Shown here: positions 36,815 to 47,827 of the stretch, in pieces
Numbering within the stretch: the stretch's first letter is position 1
Layout of the letters: each line of letters begins with the position of its first letter
DNA from: Pantoea latae
Lineage (GTDB): Bacteria > Pseudomonadota > Gammaproteobacteria > Enterobacterales > Enterobacteriaceae
NCBI RefSeq assembly: GCF_002077695.1
Contig: NZ_MWUE01000013.1
Coordinates: 62,001-126,000, forward strand
Direction: 5' to 3'
Length of the DNA stretch: 64,000 nt
The notes under the pieces: model-generated
Seen by the model: the letters and a program-made list of their open reading frames with translations, nothing else
Databases searched by the model: none
What the model was told of the DNA's origin: nothing
Made by a program: the position numbers and the translations under genes

Positions 36815-37366
36815 TCAAAATGAAGTCTGCGCCAACAGTTGCTGATAGTGCGGCCAGTCAAAAGCGGGCCCCGGATCGCTTTTGCGCGTCGGGGCGATAT
36901 CGCTGTGGCCGGTAATGCGTGAAGGCGTAATGGGATAGTGCTGCAGCAGCAGCTGCGTGACGGCGGCCAGCGCCTGATACTGCGCATCGGTATAGGGCAG
37001 CTCGTCGGTGCCTTCCAGCTCAATGCCAATGGAAAAATCGTTGCAGTTTTCGCGCCCCTGATAGCAGGAAACGCCAGCGTGCCAGGCACGATCGTCGAAA
37101 GAGACGTACTGCACAATTTCGCCGTCGCGGCGGATCAGGCAGTGCGCCGCTACCTGCAGATGGGCGATATCGGCGAAATAGGGATGCGCGTCCGGCGGCA
37201 AGGTGCCGGTAAACAGCCGATCGATCCACGGCCCGCCGAATTCGCCCGGCGGCAGGCTGATATTGTGGATCACCAGCAGCGAGGGCGACTCGTCGCTGGG
37301 GCGTTGATTAAAATGCGGCGACGGCACCTGACGGATGTCGGTCAGCCAGCCCTGTTGCAGTTTCAT
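36815..37366 (-). CDS. ampD: 1,6-anhydro-N-acetylmuramyl-L-alanine amidase AmpD
   Basis: AmpD is a cytoplasmic zinc amidase that removes peptides from anhydro-muropeptides during cell wall recycling; its loss induces AmpC beta-lactamase in bacteria with ampR-ampC. The 183-residue length is standard. Zinc ligands lie in VIHNISLPPG (His34) and GHSDIAPTRKSDPG (His154, Asp164). The start at 37366 (MKLQQGWLTDIRQVPSPHF) is chosen over upstream in-frame codons by similarity. The beta-lactamase in this window is class A and lacks ampR, so a link to AmpD is not expected. Confidence 0.95.
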   Translation of the reverse strand: MKLQQGWLTDIRQVPSPHFNQRPSDESPSLLVIHNISLPPGEFGGPWIDRLFTGTLPPDAHPYFADIAHLQVAAHCLIRRDGEIVQYVSFDDRAWHAGVSCYQGRENCNDFSIGIELEGTDELPYTDAQYQALAAVTQLLLQHYPITPSRITGHSDIAPTRKSDPGPAFDWPHYQQLLAQTSF

Positions 37367-37485
37367 ACTGTTTTTCCCTGGCAGAGTCGGGCTGAGAATA
37401 ACATGATTTATGATAATTTTTTGCAGCTTAATGCCGCGAAGGCGTGGCAACGCCCGCGCCATGTTCAGGATACTAAACAAAATAG

Positions 37486-38460
<975 letters not shown>

Positions 38461-38465
38461 AACCG

Positions 38466-38493
38466 AGCTGCCGTGCCGTTGCGCACGGCAGCT
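38466..38493 (+). terminator. hairpin after nadC
   Basis: AGCTGCCGTGC (38466-38476) and GCACGGCAGCT (38483-38493) form a perfect 11-base stem with a 6-base loop 5 bases after the nadC stop. The following T-run is short (TTTGCG), so terminator strength is uncertain. Confidence 0.75.
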
Positions 38494-38640
38494 TTGCGTA
38501 CCTGCTTCCACATTATTGTTGTTCCCGCTGCAATCCCTCTTTTTCACTGCGTCGCCTTTTCCAGCCTTAAAATCCACCGCTGGGTTTCACCTCTGCGCTT
38601 TTTTACTCTGCCCTCTCCTGTTTACCGAGAGGAGAACGAG

Positions 38641-39096
38641 ATGACGAATCAACAGGGATTTACCCTTGTCGAGCTGATGATTGTGGTGGGGATCGTGGCG
38701 ATCCTCAGCGCCATTGGTCTGCCGGCGTATCAGAACTACCTCCAGCGCGCGGCGCTTACCGATATGCTGCAAACCATGCTGCCCTATAAAACCGCCGTCG
38801 AGCTGTGCGCCATGGAGCGCGGCGGTCCAGAGCCTTGTCAGGCGGGCGAGAAAGGGATACCGGCGGCGAAAGGTTCGCGTTATGTCTCCGCGCTGAGCGT
38901 CGTCAACGGCACTATTACCTTAACCGGCCAGGAGAGCCTGAATGGGCTGAGCGTCGAAATGACGCCGGTGTGGGACAGCGGCGATGGCAGCCTGAAGTGG
39001 CAGCGCAGCTGTACCAGCAGCAGCAACAGCCTGCGCGACAACTGTCTGGAACAGTTCCGCTTCGACGACAAAGGAGCCGACAATGGCAACGCCTGA
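38641..39096 (+). CDS. ppdD: type IV prepilin PpdD
   Basis: A 151-residue major prepilin of the type IV pilus. The leader MTNQQG is cut after Gly6, leaving FTLVELMIVVGIVAILSAIG, the classic N-terminal helix with Glu at +5. Two cysteine pairs are visible (LCAMERGGPEPC and SCTSSSNSLRDNC) and may close loops of the globular domain. The ATG at 38641 follows GAGAGGAG. The gene overlaps hofB by 14 bases. In E. coli K-12 this locus is poorly expressed; pilus assembly also needs genes outside this window. Confidence 0.95.
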   Translation: MTNQQGFTLVELMIVVGIVAILSAIGLPAYQNYLQRAALTDMLQTMLPYKTAVELCAMERGGPEPCQAGEKGIPAAKGSRYVSALSVVNGTITLTGQESLNGLSVEMTPVWDSGDGSLKWQRSCTSSSNSLRDNCLEQFRFDDKGADNGNA

Positions 39097-40474
39097 CGCC
39101 ACTCTCCACGCCATCTGCCAGCGCTACCGCGCCGTCCTGCTGCATCATGACGCGACGCGGCTGCGCGTCGCCGTGGCGGAACCGATGCCGGAGGGATTAC
39201 ACGAGGCGCTCGCGTTCGCCAGCCAGTGCCAGATTGAGGTGGAGTGCTGGCCGCAGGCGCGGCTCGATCTCCACCAGCACGGCGGCGCCTCTGCGCCTTC
39301 GCCGCGTGACCTTCAGCCCGAATCGGCGGTGGAAACCGTCGATCAGATGCTGCGCCAGGCGCTGCGCCGGCGCGCCTCCGACATTCATATTGAACCGCAG
39401 CGCGACGGCCTGCGGATACGGCTGCGCATCGACGGCGTTTTACAGCCCTTTACGGCCTTAACCGAGGCGCCGCCCGCCGCGCTGCTCGCCAGGCTGAAAA
39501 TTCTGGCCGGGCTCGATATCGCCGAGCGCCGGCTGCCCCAGGACGGGCAGTTTACCCTGACGCTGGAGGAGAAACCCGCCGCTTTTCGGCTCTCCACGCT
39601 ACCGGTGCAGCATGGTGAAAAAGCGGTGATCCGCCTGCTACAGAGCGAAAGCAGTACCCTGTCGCTGGATAAGCTGGGCTTGCCCGCCGCGCAGCGCCGC
39701 CTGCTGGCGGCCGCGCTGGCGCAGCCGCAGGGGCTTATCCTGGTGACCGGCCCGACCGGCAGCGGCAAAACCTTTACGCTCTATAGCTGCCTGAGCACGC
39801 TGAACCGGCCGGAAATGAACGTCAGCAGCGTGGAAGATCCGGTGGAGATCCCGCTGGCTGGCATTAACCAGACGCAGATCAACCCGAAATGCGGGCTCGA
39901 CTTCAACCGCGTGCTGCGTGCCCTGCTGCGCCAGGATCCAGACGTTATTATGGTGGGCGAAATCCGCGATGCAGAAACGGCGGAGATAGCGGTCAAAGCG
40001 GCGCAGACCGGCCATCTGGTGCTCTCGACGCTGCACACTAACTCGACGGCGGAAACCCTGACGCGGCTGCGTCAGATGGGTATTCCCGGCTATCTGCTCG
40101 GCCCGGCGCTGCGGCTTATTATTGCGCAGCGGCTGGTGCGGCGGCTTTGCCCCCACTGCCGTCAGCCCGCCCAGGCGGTGGCGCACTTTCCGCCGGACAT
40201 CTGGCCCGGCACGCTGCAGACCTGGCGCGCCCCCGGCTGCGATCACTGTTTTTCCGGCTATTTCGGGCGGCTGGCGCTGTTTGAAATATTGCCGGTGGGC
40301 GCGAAACTGCAAAACGCCATCGCCGCTGAGATGCCGCTCGACAGCGTGCTGGCGCTGGCGAAAAAACAGGGCATGCGGACGCTGTTTAGCGCCGGGCTGG
40401 AGGCGGTCAGCCGCGGCGAGACGTCGCTGGAAGAGATGCAGCGCGTCACGGGCCTGGAAGATGGCCACGCTTAG
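39083..40474 (+). CDS. hofB: type IV pilus assembly ATPase HofB (PilB/GspE family)
   Basis: A 463-residue hexameric ATPase that powers pilin polymerisation at the inner membrane. Seen are Walker A GPTGSGKTFTLYSCL near residue 225, the Asp box VEDPVEIPLAGINQTQINPK near 252, Walker B DPDVIMVGEIRDAETAEIAVKAAQTGHLVLSTLHTN near 285, and the zinc-binding cysteines CPHC and CDHCFSGYFGR near 350-390. The N-terminal domain is shorter than in PilB of Pseudomonas. The gene overlaps ppdD and hofC, so the three are translationally coupled. Confidence 0.95.
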   Translation: MATPDATLHAICQRYRAVLLHHDATRLRVAVAEPMPEGLHEALAFASQCQIEVECWPQARLDLHQHGGASAPSPRDLQPESAVETVDQMLRQALRRRASDIHIEPQRDGLRIRLRIDGVLQPFTALTEAPPAALLARLKILAGLDIAERRLPQDGQFTLTLEEKPAAFRLSTLPVQHGEKAVIRLLQSESSTLSLDKLGLPAAQRRLLAAALAQPQGLILVTGPTGSGKTFTLYSCLSTLNRPEMNVSSVEDPVEIPLAGINQTQINPKCGLDFNRVLRALLRQDPDVIMVGEIRDAETAEIAVKAAQTGHLVLSTLHTNSTAETLTRLRQMGIPGYLLGPALRLIIAQRLVRRLCPHCRQPAQAVAHFPPDIWPGTLQTWRAPGCDHCFSGYFGRLALFEILPVGAKLQNAIAAEMPLDSVLALAKKQGMRTLFSAGLEAVSRGETSLEEMQRVTGLEDGHA

Positions 40475-41660
40475 CCTGTTTCGCTGGCAGGCGGTCGACG
40501 GTCAGCAGCAGCTGCACGAGGGCGAGAGCCTGGCGGCGGATGAAGAGAGCGTGCTGCGCCAGCTGGCTGAACAGGATCTGCTGCCGGTCAGCTGGCGCCG
40601 CGCCAGAACCTGGCGCACGCGCCACTGGCAGTGGCAGCAAAAGATCGATTTTGTCCGGCAGCTGGCGACGCTGCTGAAAGCGGGCCTGCCGCTGGCGCAA
40701 GGGCTGGCGCTGCTGGCGCAAGGCCATCCGCATACCGGCTGGCGCCTGCTGCTGCACGCGCTGCGGCTGCGGGTCGTTAGCGGCGTGCCTTTTTCGCAGG
40801 CGCTAGGCCAGTGGCCGCAAATCTTCCCGCCGCTCTTCTGCGCCCTGATGCAGGTCGGCGAGCTGACCGGCCAGCTTGACGTCTGCTGCGCGCAGCTGGC
40901 CGAACAGCAGGCGCGGCAGCGTTATTTATGGAATAAGGTGGTGAAGGCACTGCGCTATCCGCTGTTTATTCTGCTGGTAGCGATCGCCGTCAGCGGCGGC
41001 ATGCTGTTATTCGTGCTGCCGGAGTTCGTCTCGGTCTACGCCTCGTTCAATGCGCCGCTTCCCGCGTTTACGGCAGCGGTGATGGCGCTGTCAACCGGGC
41101 TGCAGCGCTGGGGTGGCTGGCTCGCTATCCTGCTGGCGTTGTCGGCGGCGGGCTGGCAAGCGCTGCGGCGACGCTCGCCTGCCTGGCAATTGTGGGAACA
41201 GCGCCTGATGCTGCGCGTGCCGCTGCTCTGCGACCTGTGGCGCGGCAGCCAGCTCAGCCAGATCTATGCCGTTTTGCAGCTGACGCAACAGGCGGGCATT
41301 ACGCTGCTGCAGGGACTGCAGGCGGCGGAGGCGACGCTGACGACGCGCTTATGGCGCGACGCCCTGGTTGCGCTGCAGCGCCATATCGCGCAGGGGCAGC
41401 CGCTGCATCTGGCGCTACAAGACCATCCGCTGTTTACGCCGCTCTGTATGCAGCTGGTGCACGTCGGGGAAGAGGCCGGGGCACTGGACACCATGCTGGC
41501 GCGCCTGGCGGAGTGGCACGAAGCGCAAACTCTGGCGCTGGCCGATACGCTTGCCGCCTCGCTGGAGCCGGCGATGATGGTGGTGATCGGCGCGATTGTC
41601 GGCACGCTGGTGATCGCCATGTATCTACCGGTATTTGGGCTGGGAGACGCCATCCACTAG
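40461..41660 (+). CDS. hofC: type IV pilus platform protein HofC (PilC/GspF family)
   Basis: A 399-residue polytopic inner-membrane protein that works with HofB in pilus assembly. It has two homologous GspF domains (DFVRQLATLLKAGLPLAQGLALL near residue 68, and a second around LSQIYAVLQLTQQAGITLLQGLQAA near 270) and membrane helices near 175-195, 215-235 and 375-395. The ATG at 40461 overlaps the hofB stop by 14 bases; longer in-frame extensions lie inside hofB and are rejected. It converges on guaC across a short hairpin. Confidence 0.94.
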   Translation: MATLSLFRWQAVDGQQQLHEGESLAADEESVLRQLAEQDLLPVSWRRARTWRTRHWQWQQKIDFVRQLATLLKAGLPLAQGLALLAQGHPHTGWRLLLHALRLRVVSGVPFSQALGQWPQIFPPLFCALMQVGELTGQLDVCCAQLAEQQARQRYLWNKVVKALRYPLFILLVAIAVSGGMLLFVLPEFVSVYASFNAPLPAFTAAVMALSTGLQRWGGWLAILLALSAAGWQALRRRSPAWQLWEQRLMLRVPLLCDLWRGSQLSQIYAVLQLTQQAGITLLQGLQAAEATLTTRLWRDALVALQRHIAQGQPLHLALQDHPLFTPLCMQLVHVGEEAGALDTMLARLAEWHEAQTLALADTLAASLEPAMMVVIGAIVGTLVIAMYLPVFGLGDAIH

Positions 41661-41677
41661 GGTGCGCGAGGCACCCT
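41659..41677. terminator. hairpin between hofC and guaC
   Basis: AGGGTGC and GCACCCT form a 7-base stem between the convergent hofC and guaC, beginning at the hofC stop. There is no strong T-run on either side. Confidence 0.55.
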
Positions 41678-41691
41678 GATGGCAGAAAAGA

Positions 41692-42732
41692 TTAGCGGTT
41701 GAAAACGCGGTTTTCCTGCTCGGCAACGCGGATAAAGGTGGTTCGCTTGGTCAGCTCCTTCAGCCGCTCCGCGCCGACATAGGTGCAGGCTGAGCGCAGG
41801 CCGCCAAGAATGTCGCGCGCCGTCTCTTCCACCGGCCCGCGCAGCGGCAGTTTTACTGTCTTGCCTTCCGCCGCGCGATACTGCGCAACGCCGCCGACGT
41901 GGCGCTTCATCGCCGATTCAGAACTCATGCCATAAAACAGCATAAACTGCTCGCCGTTCTCTTCGACCACGGTGCCCTCGCACTCATCGTGCGCCGCCAG
42001 CATGCCGCCCAGCATCACGAAATCGGCGCCGCCGCCGAACGCCTTGGCGATATCGCCCGGCACCGCGCAGCCGCCGTCGCTGACGATCTGTCCGCCCAAA
42101 CCGTGTGCGGCATCCGCGCACTCGATCACCGCCGAGAGCTGGGGATAGCCGACGCCGGTTTTGACGCGCGTGGTGCAGACCGAGCCTGGCCCAATGCCAA
42201 CCTTAACGATATCGGCGCCGGAGAGGATCAGCTCTTCCACCATCTCGCCGGTCACCACGTTGCCTGCACAGATAGTGCGATCCGGAAACAGCTCGCGCGC
42301 ACGCTGCAGGAAGGTGACAAAGTGCTCGGAATAGCCGTTCGCCACGTCGATACAGATAAATTTGAGGTCGGCGGAGAGCGCCAGAATCGCCGTCAGCTTT
42401 TGCAGATCGGCTTCAGAGGTGCCGGTCGACACCATAATGTGGTGTAGCACTGCAACCGACGAGCGCTGGATAAAGGCGCGCCACTCTTCCACGCTGTAGT
42501 GCTTGTGCACCGCCGTCAGAATGTCGAAGCTGGCCAGCGCCTCCGCCATGCTGAAGGTGCCGACGGTATCCATGTTAGCGGCAATAACCGGCACGCCGTG
42601 CCAGTTCAGGCCTGAGTGCTTAAAGGTAAAGCTGCGTTCAAGTTCGACCTGAGAGCGGCTTTTCAGCGTGGAGCGTTTCGGACGGATCAAGACGTCTTTA
42701 AAACCCAGCTTTAAATCTTCTTCAATACGCAT
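41692..42732 (-). CDS. guaC: GMP reductase GuaC
   Basis: GuaC deaminates GMP to IMP with NADPH, allowing guanine nucleotides to be reused for adenine nucleotides. The 346-residue product is a TIM barrel of the IMPDH/GMPR family, with the catalytic cysteine in [19 protein letters not shown] near residue 186, [16 protein letters not shown] near 216 and [11 protein letters not shown] near 237. The start [29 protein letters not shown] agrees with E. coli. It is divergent from coaE. Confidence 0.96.
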   Translation of the reverse strand: MRIEEDLKLGFKDVLIRPKRSTLKSRSQVELERSFTFKHSGLNWHGVPVIAANMDTVGTFSMAEALASFDILTAVHKHYSVEEWRAFIQRSSVAVLHHIMVSTGTSEADLQKLTAILALSADLKFICIDVANGYSEHFVTFLQRARELFPDRTICAGNVVTGEMVEELILSGADIVKVGIGPGSVCTTRVKTGVGYPQLSAVIECADAAHGLGGQIVSDGGCAVPGDIAKAFGGGADFVMLGGMLAAHDECEGTVVEENGEQFMLFYGMSSESAMKRHVGGVAQYRAAEGKTVKLPLRGPVEETARDILGGLRSACTYVGAERLKELTKRTTFIRVAEQENRVFNR

Positions 42733-42950
42733 ACAAAATATGTCCTGGTAAGTGGCAGCAAATCACCGTTCGGGTAGCGCGCACGGCTCCAGTGAACTCA
42801 TCATACGCGCCGTACGCGCCGCGACAAGACTGCGAATTTCACTTTATTTAAGCTACAATCCGATAAATTTAGCTGAGAATATTCATTGTGATCGCGCACA
42901 CAGTTTCGCGCTTCGACCTGCCTGCTGTGATGCGTGCCTGAGAGAGTGAT

Positions 42951-43559
42951 ATGCCCTATACCGTGGCGCTGACCGGTGGAATCGGCAGTGGAAAAAGCAC
43001 GATTGCCAATGCTTTCGCGGCGCTTGGCGTGCCCCTCATCGACGCGGACCGCATCGCGCGCGAGGTGGTCGAGCCGGGATCGCCGGCGCTACAGCGCATC
43101 GTCGAGCGGCACGGCCCCGACATTCTGACCGATCAAGGCGCGCTCAATCGCGCCCGACTGAGAGAAATTATTTTCCAGTCGCCCGAAGAGAAAAGCTGGC
43201 TGAATAATCTGCTTCATCCCCTGATCAACGCCCGCACGCAGCAGCTTAAAGCGCTGACTACGGCGCCCTACGTACTGTGGGTGGTGCCGCTGCTGGTGGA
43301 AAATGGCCTGCAGCGCCAGGCGGATCGCGTGCTGGTGGTGGACGTCGATGAGGCGACGCAGATTGCGCGCACCATTCAGCGCGACGGCATCGATCTTCAG
43401 CAGGCGAAAAATATTCTGTCCGCTCAGGCGACGCGCAGCGCGCGCCTCGCCGTAGCCGACGACGTTATTAATAACAGCGGCGCGCCAGCTGACGCGCTGC
43501 CGCAGGTTGCCGCCCTGCACCAGCGCTATCTGACGCTGGCGGCAACGCAACAGGATTAA
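42951..43559 (+). CDS. coaE: dephospho-CoA kinase CoaE
   Basis: CoaE phosphorylates the ribose 3'-OH of dephospho-CoA, the last step of CoA synthesis, thus linking to panBCD at the start of the window. The 202-residue kinase has the P-loop [20 protein letters not shown] near residue 8, the [10 protein letters not shown] acceptor site near 32, and the LID region [12 protein letters not shown] near 137. It is followed after 4 bases by zapD, forming the conserved coaE-zapD-yacG group. Confidence 0.96.
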   Translation: MPYTVALTGGIGSGKSTIANAFAALGVPLIDADRIAREVVEPGSPALQRIVERHGPDILTDQGALNRARLREIIFQSPEEKSWLNNLLHPLINARTQQLKALTTAPYVLWVVPLLVENGLQRQADRVLVVDVDEATQIARTIQRDGIDLQQAKNILSAQATRSARLAVADDVINNSGAPADALPQVAALHQRYLTLAATQQD

Positions 43560-43563
43560 CGCT

Positions 43564-44307
43564 ATGAGCACAGTCGTTCTGTTTGAACATCCCCTGAATG
43601 AGAAAATGCGCACCTGGCTGCGCGTCGAGTTTTTAATCCAGCAGCTGCATGAGACCGTGCCGGTGGCCCGCACGTCGTCAGCGCTGACCTTTTTTCGCAT
43701 CATCGGCGAACTGCTGGATATTTTCGAGCGCGGCGACATGCGCACCGAACTGCTGAAAGAGCTGGAGCGGCAGCAGCAGAAACTGCGCGCCTGGGCCGAC
43801 GTGCCCGGCGTGGATATGGCGCTGGTCGACGCGCTGCGCGAGAAGCTCAGAGCGCAGTCGGTGCAGCTCAACGCCGCGCCGCGCATGGGTCAGCAGCTGC
43901 GTGAGGATCGCCTTATCGGGCTGGTGCGCCAGCGCCTCAGCATTCCCGGCGGATGCTGCAGCTTCGATCTGCCAGGCCTGCATATCTGGCTGCATCAGCC
44001 GCAGGAGGTGCGAGATAGTCACGTCGCCGCCTGGCTGGAGACGCTGGAGCCGCTCAACCAGAGCCTGGCGATGGTGCTCGACCTGATCCGTCAGTCGGGT
44101 GCGTTTCGCCATCAAACCAGCCTGAATGGCTTTTATCAGGACAATGCGGAAGGCGCCGATCTGCTACGCCTGCAGCTGCAGCTGGAAGACGCGCTTTATC
44201 CCCAGGTTTCGGGCCATAAAAGTCGTTATGCCATCCGTTTTTTGCCGCTCGACAGCGAACGCGGCGAAGTGCCTGCCCGACTTAATTTTGAACTGGCCTG
44301 TTGTTAG
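43564..44307 (+). CDS. zapD: cell division protein ZapD
   Basis: ZapD (formerly YacF) binds the C-terminal tail of FtsZ and bundles FtsZ filaments at the division ring. The 247-residue product starts [21 protein letters not shown] and keeps the conserved helical first half and beta-rich second half ([16 protein letters not shown] near residue 197). It stands between coaE and yacG as in E. coli. Its partner FtsZ is encoded at 49654-50808. Confidence 0.95.
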   Translation: MSTVVLFEHPLNEKMRTWLRVEFLIQQLHETVPVARTSSALTFFRIIGELLDIFERGDMRTELLKELERQQQKLRAWADVPGVDMALVDALREKLRAQSVQLNAAPRMGQQLREDRLIGLVRQRLSIPGGCCSFDLPGLHIWLHQPQEVRDSHVAAWLETLEPLNQSLAMVLDLIRQSGAFRHQTSLNGFYQDNAEGADLLRLQLQLEDALYPQVSGHKSRYAIRFLPLDSERGEVPARLNFELACC

Positions 44308-44315
44308 AGGTAGCT

Positions 44316-44513
44316 ATGCAAGACGAAGTGATTACCGTGCCCTGTCCACACTGCGGCAAAGATGTGATTTGGGATGAGCTCAGCCCGTGGCGTCCTTTTT
44401 GCAGCAAGCGCTGTCAGCTGATTGATTTAGGCGAATGGGCGGATGAAGAGAAGCGTATTCCCAGCGAGGGCGATCAGAGCGATAGCGATGAGTGGAGCGA
44501 AGAGCAGCATTAA
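44316..44513 (+). CDS. yacG: DNA gyrase inhibitor YacG
   Basis: A 65-residue zinc protein that binds GyrB and inhibits gyrase in E. coli. The four zinc cysteines appear as CPHCG and FCSKRC, followed by an acidic tail ([20 protein letters not shown]). The ATG at 44316, after an AGAGG site, gives the usual length; the in-frame start at 44301 would overlap zapD and has no similarity. The protein is last in the coaE-zapD-yacG unit. Confidence 0.93.
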   Translation: MQDEVITVPCPHCGKDVIWDELSPWRPFCSKRCQLIDLGEWADEEKRIPSEGDQSDSDEWSEEQH

Positions 44514-44517
44514 CAGC

Positions 44518-44533
44518 AGGGGCGCACGCCCCT
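44518..44533. terminator. hairpin between yacG and mutT
   Basis: AGGGGCG and CGCCCCT form a tight stem with a 2-base loop between the convergent yacG and mutT. T-runs are lacking, so its strength is uncertain. Confidence 0.6.
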
Positions 44534-44537
44534 GAGG

Positions 44538-44933
44538 TTACAGCTCGTCGGCGACCAGGCGCGCAATCAGCGCATGGTTAGCCGGCGGGAACTCCTCCGC
44601 CACCAGCGCGCGCTGCGCCACCCAGCGCTGCGGTTGACCTTCACGTCCCCACGGCTCGCCCTTCCAGCCCTCGACCAGAAAGAAATTCAGCGTGACGCGC
44701 AGATCGTCATAGGTATGGTCCGCCGCGCCGATTGCCGTCGCCTGCGTCACCTCAATGCCGGTCTCTTCCAGCAGCTCGCGCGTTAACGCCTCTTCCGCGC
44801 TTTCGCCCGCTTCGATTTTGCCGCCAGGAAACTCCCACATATTCGCCATATGCGACGAGGCTGGCCGCTGAGCCAGGAAGATCTGTTTATCGGCGTTACG
44901 GATGATGCCTACGGCAACCTGCAGGTGCTTCAT
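44538..44933 (-). CDS. mutT: 8-oxo-dGTP diphosphatase MutT
   Basis: MutT hydrolyses 8-oxo-dGTP to the monophosphate and so prevents A-to-C transversions. The 131-residue Nudix protein carries the full Nudix box GGKIEAGESAEEALTRELLEETGI near residues 37-59. The N-terminus MKHLQVAVGIIRNADKQIFLAQRP matches E. coli. It lies downstream of secA on the same strand, as in E. coli, separated by the secA terminator. Confidence 0.96.
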   Translation of the reverse strand: MKHLQVAVGIIRNADKQIFLAQRPASSHMANMWEFPGGKIEAGESAEEALTRELLEETGIEVTQATAIGAADHTYDDLRVTLNFFLVEGWKGEPWGREGQPQRWVAQRALVAEEFPPANHALIARLVADEL

Positions 44934-45018
44934 AAATATGTTCCACGTCGGATGGGTGAATGAGCGCTGATTCTAAAGCATGGGCGGCGCAAAGTTAATC
45001 TGTCGCCGCGGGAAAGAA

Positions 45019-45042
45019 AAAAGGAGCCGAAGCTCCTTTTTC
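45019..45042 (-). terminator. secA terminator
   Basis: AAGGAGC and GCTCCTT with a short loop, followed on the minus strand by a T-run (complement of the A-run at 45016-45022), 10 bases after the secA stop. Confidence 0.88.
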
Positions 45043-45051
45043 TCAGGTTTG

Positions 45052-47757
45052 TCAGGCCAGGCGACCGTGACACTGCTTATATTTTTTGCCGGAGCCGCAC
45101 GGGCAAGGATCGTTGCGACCCACTTTACGCTCGCCGCCCTGCGCCGCCAGCGATGCCGCTGCCGCCGCTTCATCGTCGACGTGGCTGAGCTGCTGCTGCT
45201 GCGCCAGACGCTCCGCCTCTTCGCGACGCTGCTGCTCCATCGCCTCGACTTCTTCCGGCATGCGCACCTGAACCTTGCTCAGGGTGCTGACCACTTCATA
45301 CTTCAGCGACTCCAGCATCGCCGCGAACATGGCAAAGGATTCGCGCTTGTACTCCTGCTTCGGATCTTTCTGCGCATAACCGCGCAGGTGGATGCCCTGA
45401 CGCAGGTAGTCCATCGCCGCCAGATGCTCTTTCCACAGCGAGTCCAGCGTCTGCAGCATCACGCCTTTTTCGAAGTTGCGCATCATCTCGACGCCGACCA
45501 CTTCTTCTTTGCTGGCGTAGCTTTCGCGGGCCTGCGTCATAATGCGCTCGCGCAGCGTCTCTTCATGCAGATCCGGCTCTTTATCCAGCCACTCGGCGAT
45601 CGGCAGATCGAGATCGAAGTCGTTGCGCAGGCGCTCTTCCAGGCCCGGCACGTCCCACATCTCTTCCAGCGACTGTGGCGGAATGTAGCTGTCGATGGTG
45701 GTTTTGAACACGTCTTCGCGAATGCTGTTGATGGTTTCGCTCACGTCGGAGACGTCCAGCAATTCGTTACGCTGGCTGTAGATGGCGCGACGCTGGTCGT
45801 TCGCCACGTCGTCATACTCCAGCAGCTGCTTACGGATATCAAAGTTGCGGCTTTCAACTTTGCGCTGCGCGTTGGCGATCGCCTTGGTCACCCACGGATG
45901 CTCAATCGCTTCCCCTGGCTTCATCCCCAGTTTACGCATCATGTTAGAGACGCGATCCGAGGCGAAAATACGCATCAGCGCATCTTCCATCGACAGATAG
46001 AAACGGGAAGAACCGGCGTCGCCCTGACGACCGGCGCGACCGCGCAGCTGGTTATCGATACGGCGCGACTCGTGGCGCTCGGTGCCGATGATGTGCAGGC
46101 CGCCCGATGCCAGTACCGCATCGTGACGCTGCTGCCACGCCGCTTTGATCGCCTCGATCTGCGCCTCGGTCGGCGCTTCCAGCTCGGCGACTTCCGCGTG
46201 CCAGCTGCCGCCCAGCATAATGTCGGTGCCGCGGCCCGCCATGTTGGTGGCGATGGTAACCGCGCCCGGCTGACCCGCCTGCGCCACGATATCCGCTTCA
46301 CGGGCGTGGAATTTGGCGTTCAGCACGTTGTGCTTGATGCCCGCGCGCGTCAGCTCGTTAGAGACCACTTCCGATTTTTCAATGGAGATGGTTCCCACCA
46401 GCACCGGCTGGCCGTTGGCGGTACGCTCGCGGATATCTTCGATAATGGCGTCGATCTTCTCTTTCTCGGTCATATAAACCAGATCGGGCAGATCTTTACG
46501 CACCATCGGACGGTTGGTCGGCACCACGATGGTGTCGAGTTTGTAGATAGAGCTGAACTCAAACGCCTCGGTGTCCGCCGTACCGGTCATACCGGCCAGC
46601 TTATCGTAGAGACGGAAGTAGTTCTGGAAGGTGATGGAGGCCAGCGTCTGGTTCTCGTTCTGGATCTCCACGCCCTCTTTGGCTTCAATCGCCTGATGCA
46701 GACCGTCCGACCAGCGGCGGCCCTGCATAGTACGGCCGGTGTGTTCGTCGACGATCACCACTTCGCCATCTTTCACGATGTAGTCCACATCGCGGGTAAA
46801 CAGCGCGTGGGCGCGCAGCGCCGCGGTCACGTGGTGCATCAGCATGATGTTGGTCGGCGAGTAGAGCGACTCGCCCTCTTCCATGATGTTCTGGCTCACC
46901 AGCAGCTCTTCGACCTTCACCAGGCCGCGCTCGGTCATATGCGCCTGACGCGCTTTCTCGTCGACCCAGAAATCGCCTTCGCCCTGGAAGTTGTCGGAAT
47001 CTTCTTTCTCCTGACGCACCAGGCTCGGGATGATTTTGTTGACCCTGGTGTACATCTCGGAGCTGTCTTCCGCCGGACCGGAGATAATCAGCGGCGTACG
47101 CGCTTCATCGATCAGGATGGAGTCCACCTCATCCACCAGCGCATAGTTCAGCTTGCGCTGTACGCGCTCTTCCGGGCTGAAGGCCATGTTGTCGCGCAGG
47201 TAGTCGAAGCCATATTCGTTGTTGGTGCCGTAGGTGATATCGGCCGCGTAGGCTTCACGCTTCGCCACCGAGGGCATGCCCGGCAGGTTAATGCCGACGC
47301 TCAGACCGAGGAACTCGAACAGCGGACGGTTATTTTCCGCATCGCGCTGCGCCAGATAGTCGTTGACGGTCACCACGTGAACGCCTTTGCCGCTCAGAGC
47401 GTTGAGATAGGCAGGCAGGGTGGCGGTCAGGGTTTTACCTTCACCGGTACGCATCTCGGCGATGCAGCGATCGTTGAGCACCATGCCGCCGATCAGCTGG
47501 ACGTCGAAGTGACGCATGCCGAAGACGCGCTTGCTCGCTTCACGCACGGTGGCGAACGCTTCCGGGATCAGGCTCTCCAGCGTCTCGCCCTTTTTCAGGC
47601 GCTCGCGAAACTCATCGGTTTTCGCCTTCAGCTCATCGTCTGAAAGTTTCTCAAAATCCGGCTCCATCTTGTTGATGACGTCTACTGCTTTGCGCATACG
47701 GCGCAGAGTACGATCGTTGCTGCTGCCAAATACTTTCGTTAACAGTTTGATTAACAT
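45052..47757 (-). CDS. secA: protein translocase ATPase SecA
   Basis: SecA drives preproteins through SecYEG. The 901 residues equal the E. coli length. Seen are Walker [19 protein letters not shown] near residue 101, the [24 protein letters not shown] motif near 208, the second nucleotide domain ([14 protein letters not shown] near 503), the [20 protein letters not shown] motif near 570, and the C-terminal zinc and SecB-binding tail [14 protein letters not shown]. It follows secM on the same transcript; in E. coli SecM stalling exposes the secA ribosome site. Confidence 0.97.
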   Translation of the reverse strand: MLIKLLTKVFGSSNDRTLRRMRKAVDVINKMEPDFEKLSDDELKAKTDEFRERLKKGETLESLIPEAFATVREASKRVFGMRHFDVQLIGGMVLNDRCIAEMRTGEGKTLTATLPAYLNALSGKGVHVVTVNDYLAQRDAENNRPLFEFLGLSVGINLPGMPSVAKREAYAADITYGTNNEYGFDYLRDNMAFSPEERVQRKLNYALVDEVDSILIDEARTPLIISGPAEDSSEMYTRVNKIIPSLVRQEKEDSDNFQGEGDFWVDEKARQAHMTERGLVKVEELLVSQNIMEEGESLYSPTNIMLMHHVTAALRAHALFTRDVDYIVKDGEVVIVDEHTGRTMQGRRWSDGLHQAIEAKEGVEIQNENQTLASITFQNYFRLYDKLAGMTGTADTEAFEFSSIYKLDTIVVPTNRPMVRKDLPDLVYMTEKEKIDAIIEDIRERTANGQPVLVGTISIEKSEVVSNELTRAGIKHNVLNAKFHAREADIVAQAGQPGAVTIATNMAGRGTDIMLGGSWHAEVAELEAPTEAQIEAIKAAWQQRHDAVLASGGLHIIGTERHESRRIDNQLRGRAGRQGDAGSSRFYLSMEDALMRIFASDRVSNMMRKLGMKPGEAIEHPWVTKAIANAQRKVESRNFDIRKQLLEYDDVANDQRRAIYSQRNELLDVSDVSETINSIREDVFKTTIDSYIPPQSLEEMWDVPGLEERLRNDFDLDLPIAEWLDKEPDLHEETLRERIMTQARESYASKEEVVGVEMMRNFEKGVMLQTLDSLWKEHLAAMDYLRQGIHLRGYAQKDPKQEYKRESFAMFAAMLESLKYEVVSTLSKVQVRMPEEVEAMEQQRREEAERLAQQQQLSHVDDEAAAAASLAAQGGERKVGRNDPCPCGSGKKYKQCHGRLA

Positions 47758-47827
47758 ATTAAAAACTTCTCAATTCAGCCGCCTGACGCGGACTGCGATA
47801 ATGAAATAAAGGTATTTTTGATGTGTG

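Noticed and set aside
40122..40460. Longer upstream start for hofC
   Set aside because: The extension lies inside hofB and encodes an Arg/Pro-rich stretch without GspF similarity; the ATG at 40461 overlaps the hofB stop in the usual way.
44980..47643. Very long plus-strand frame antisense to secA (887 codons)
   Set aside because: Its His/Arg-rich product is the mirror of SecA codon bias in a GC-rich genome; the minus strand encodes complete SecA.
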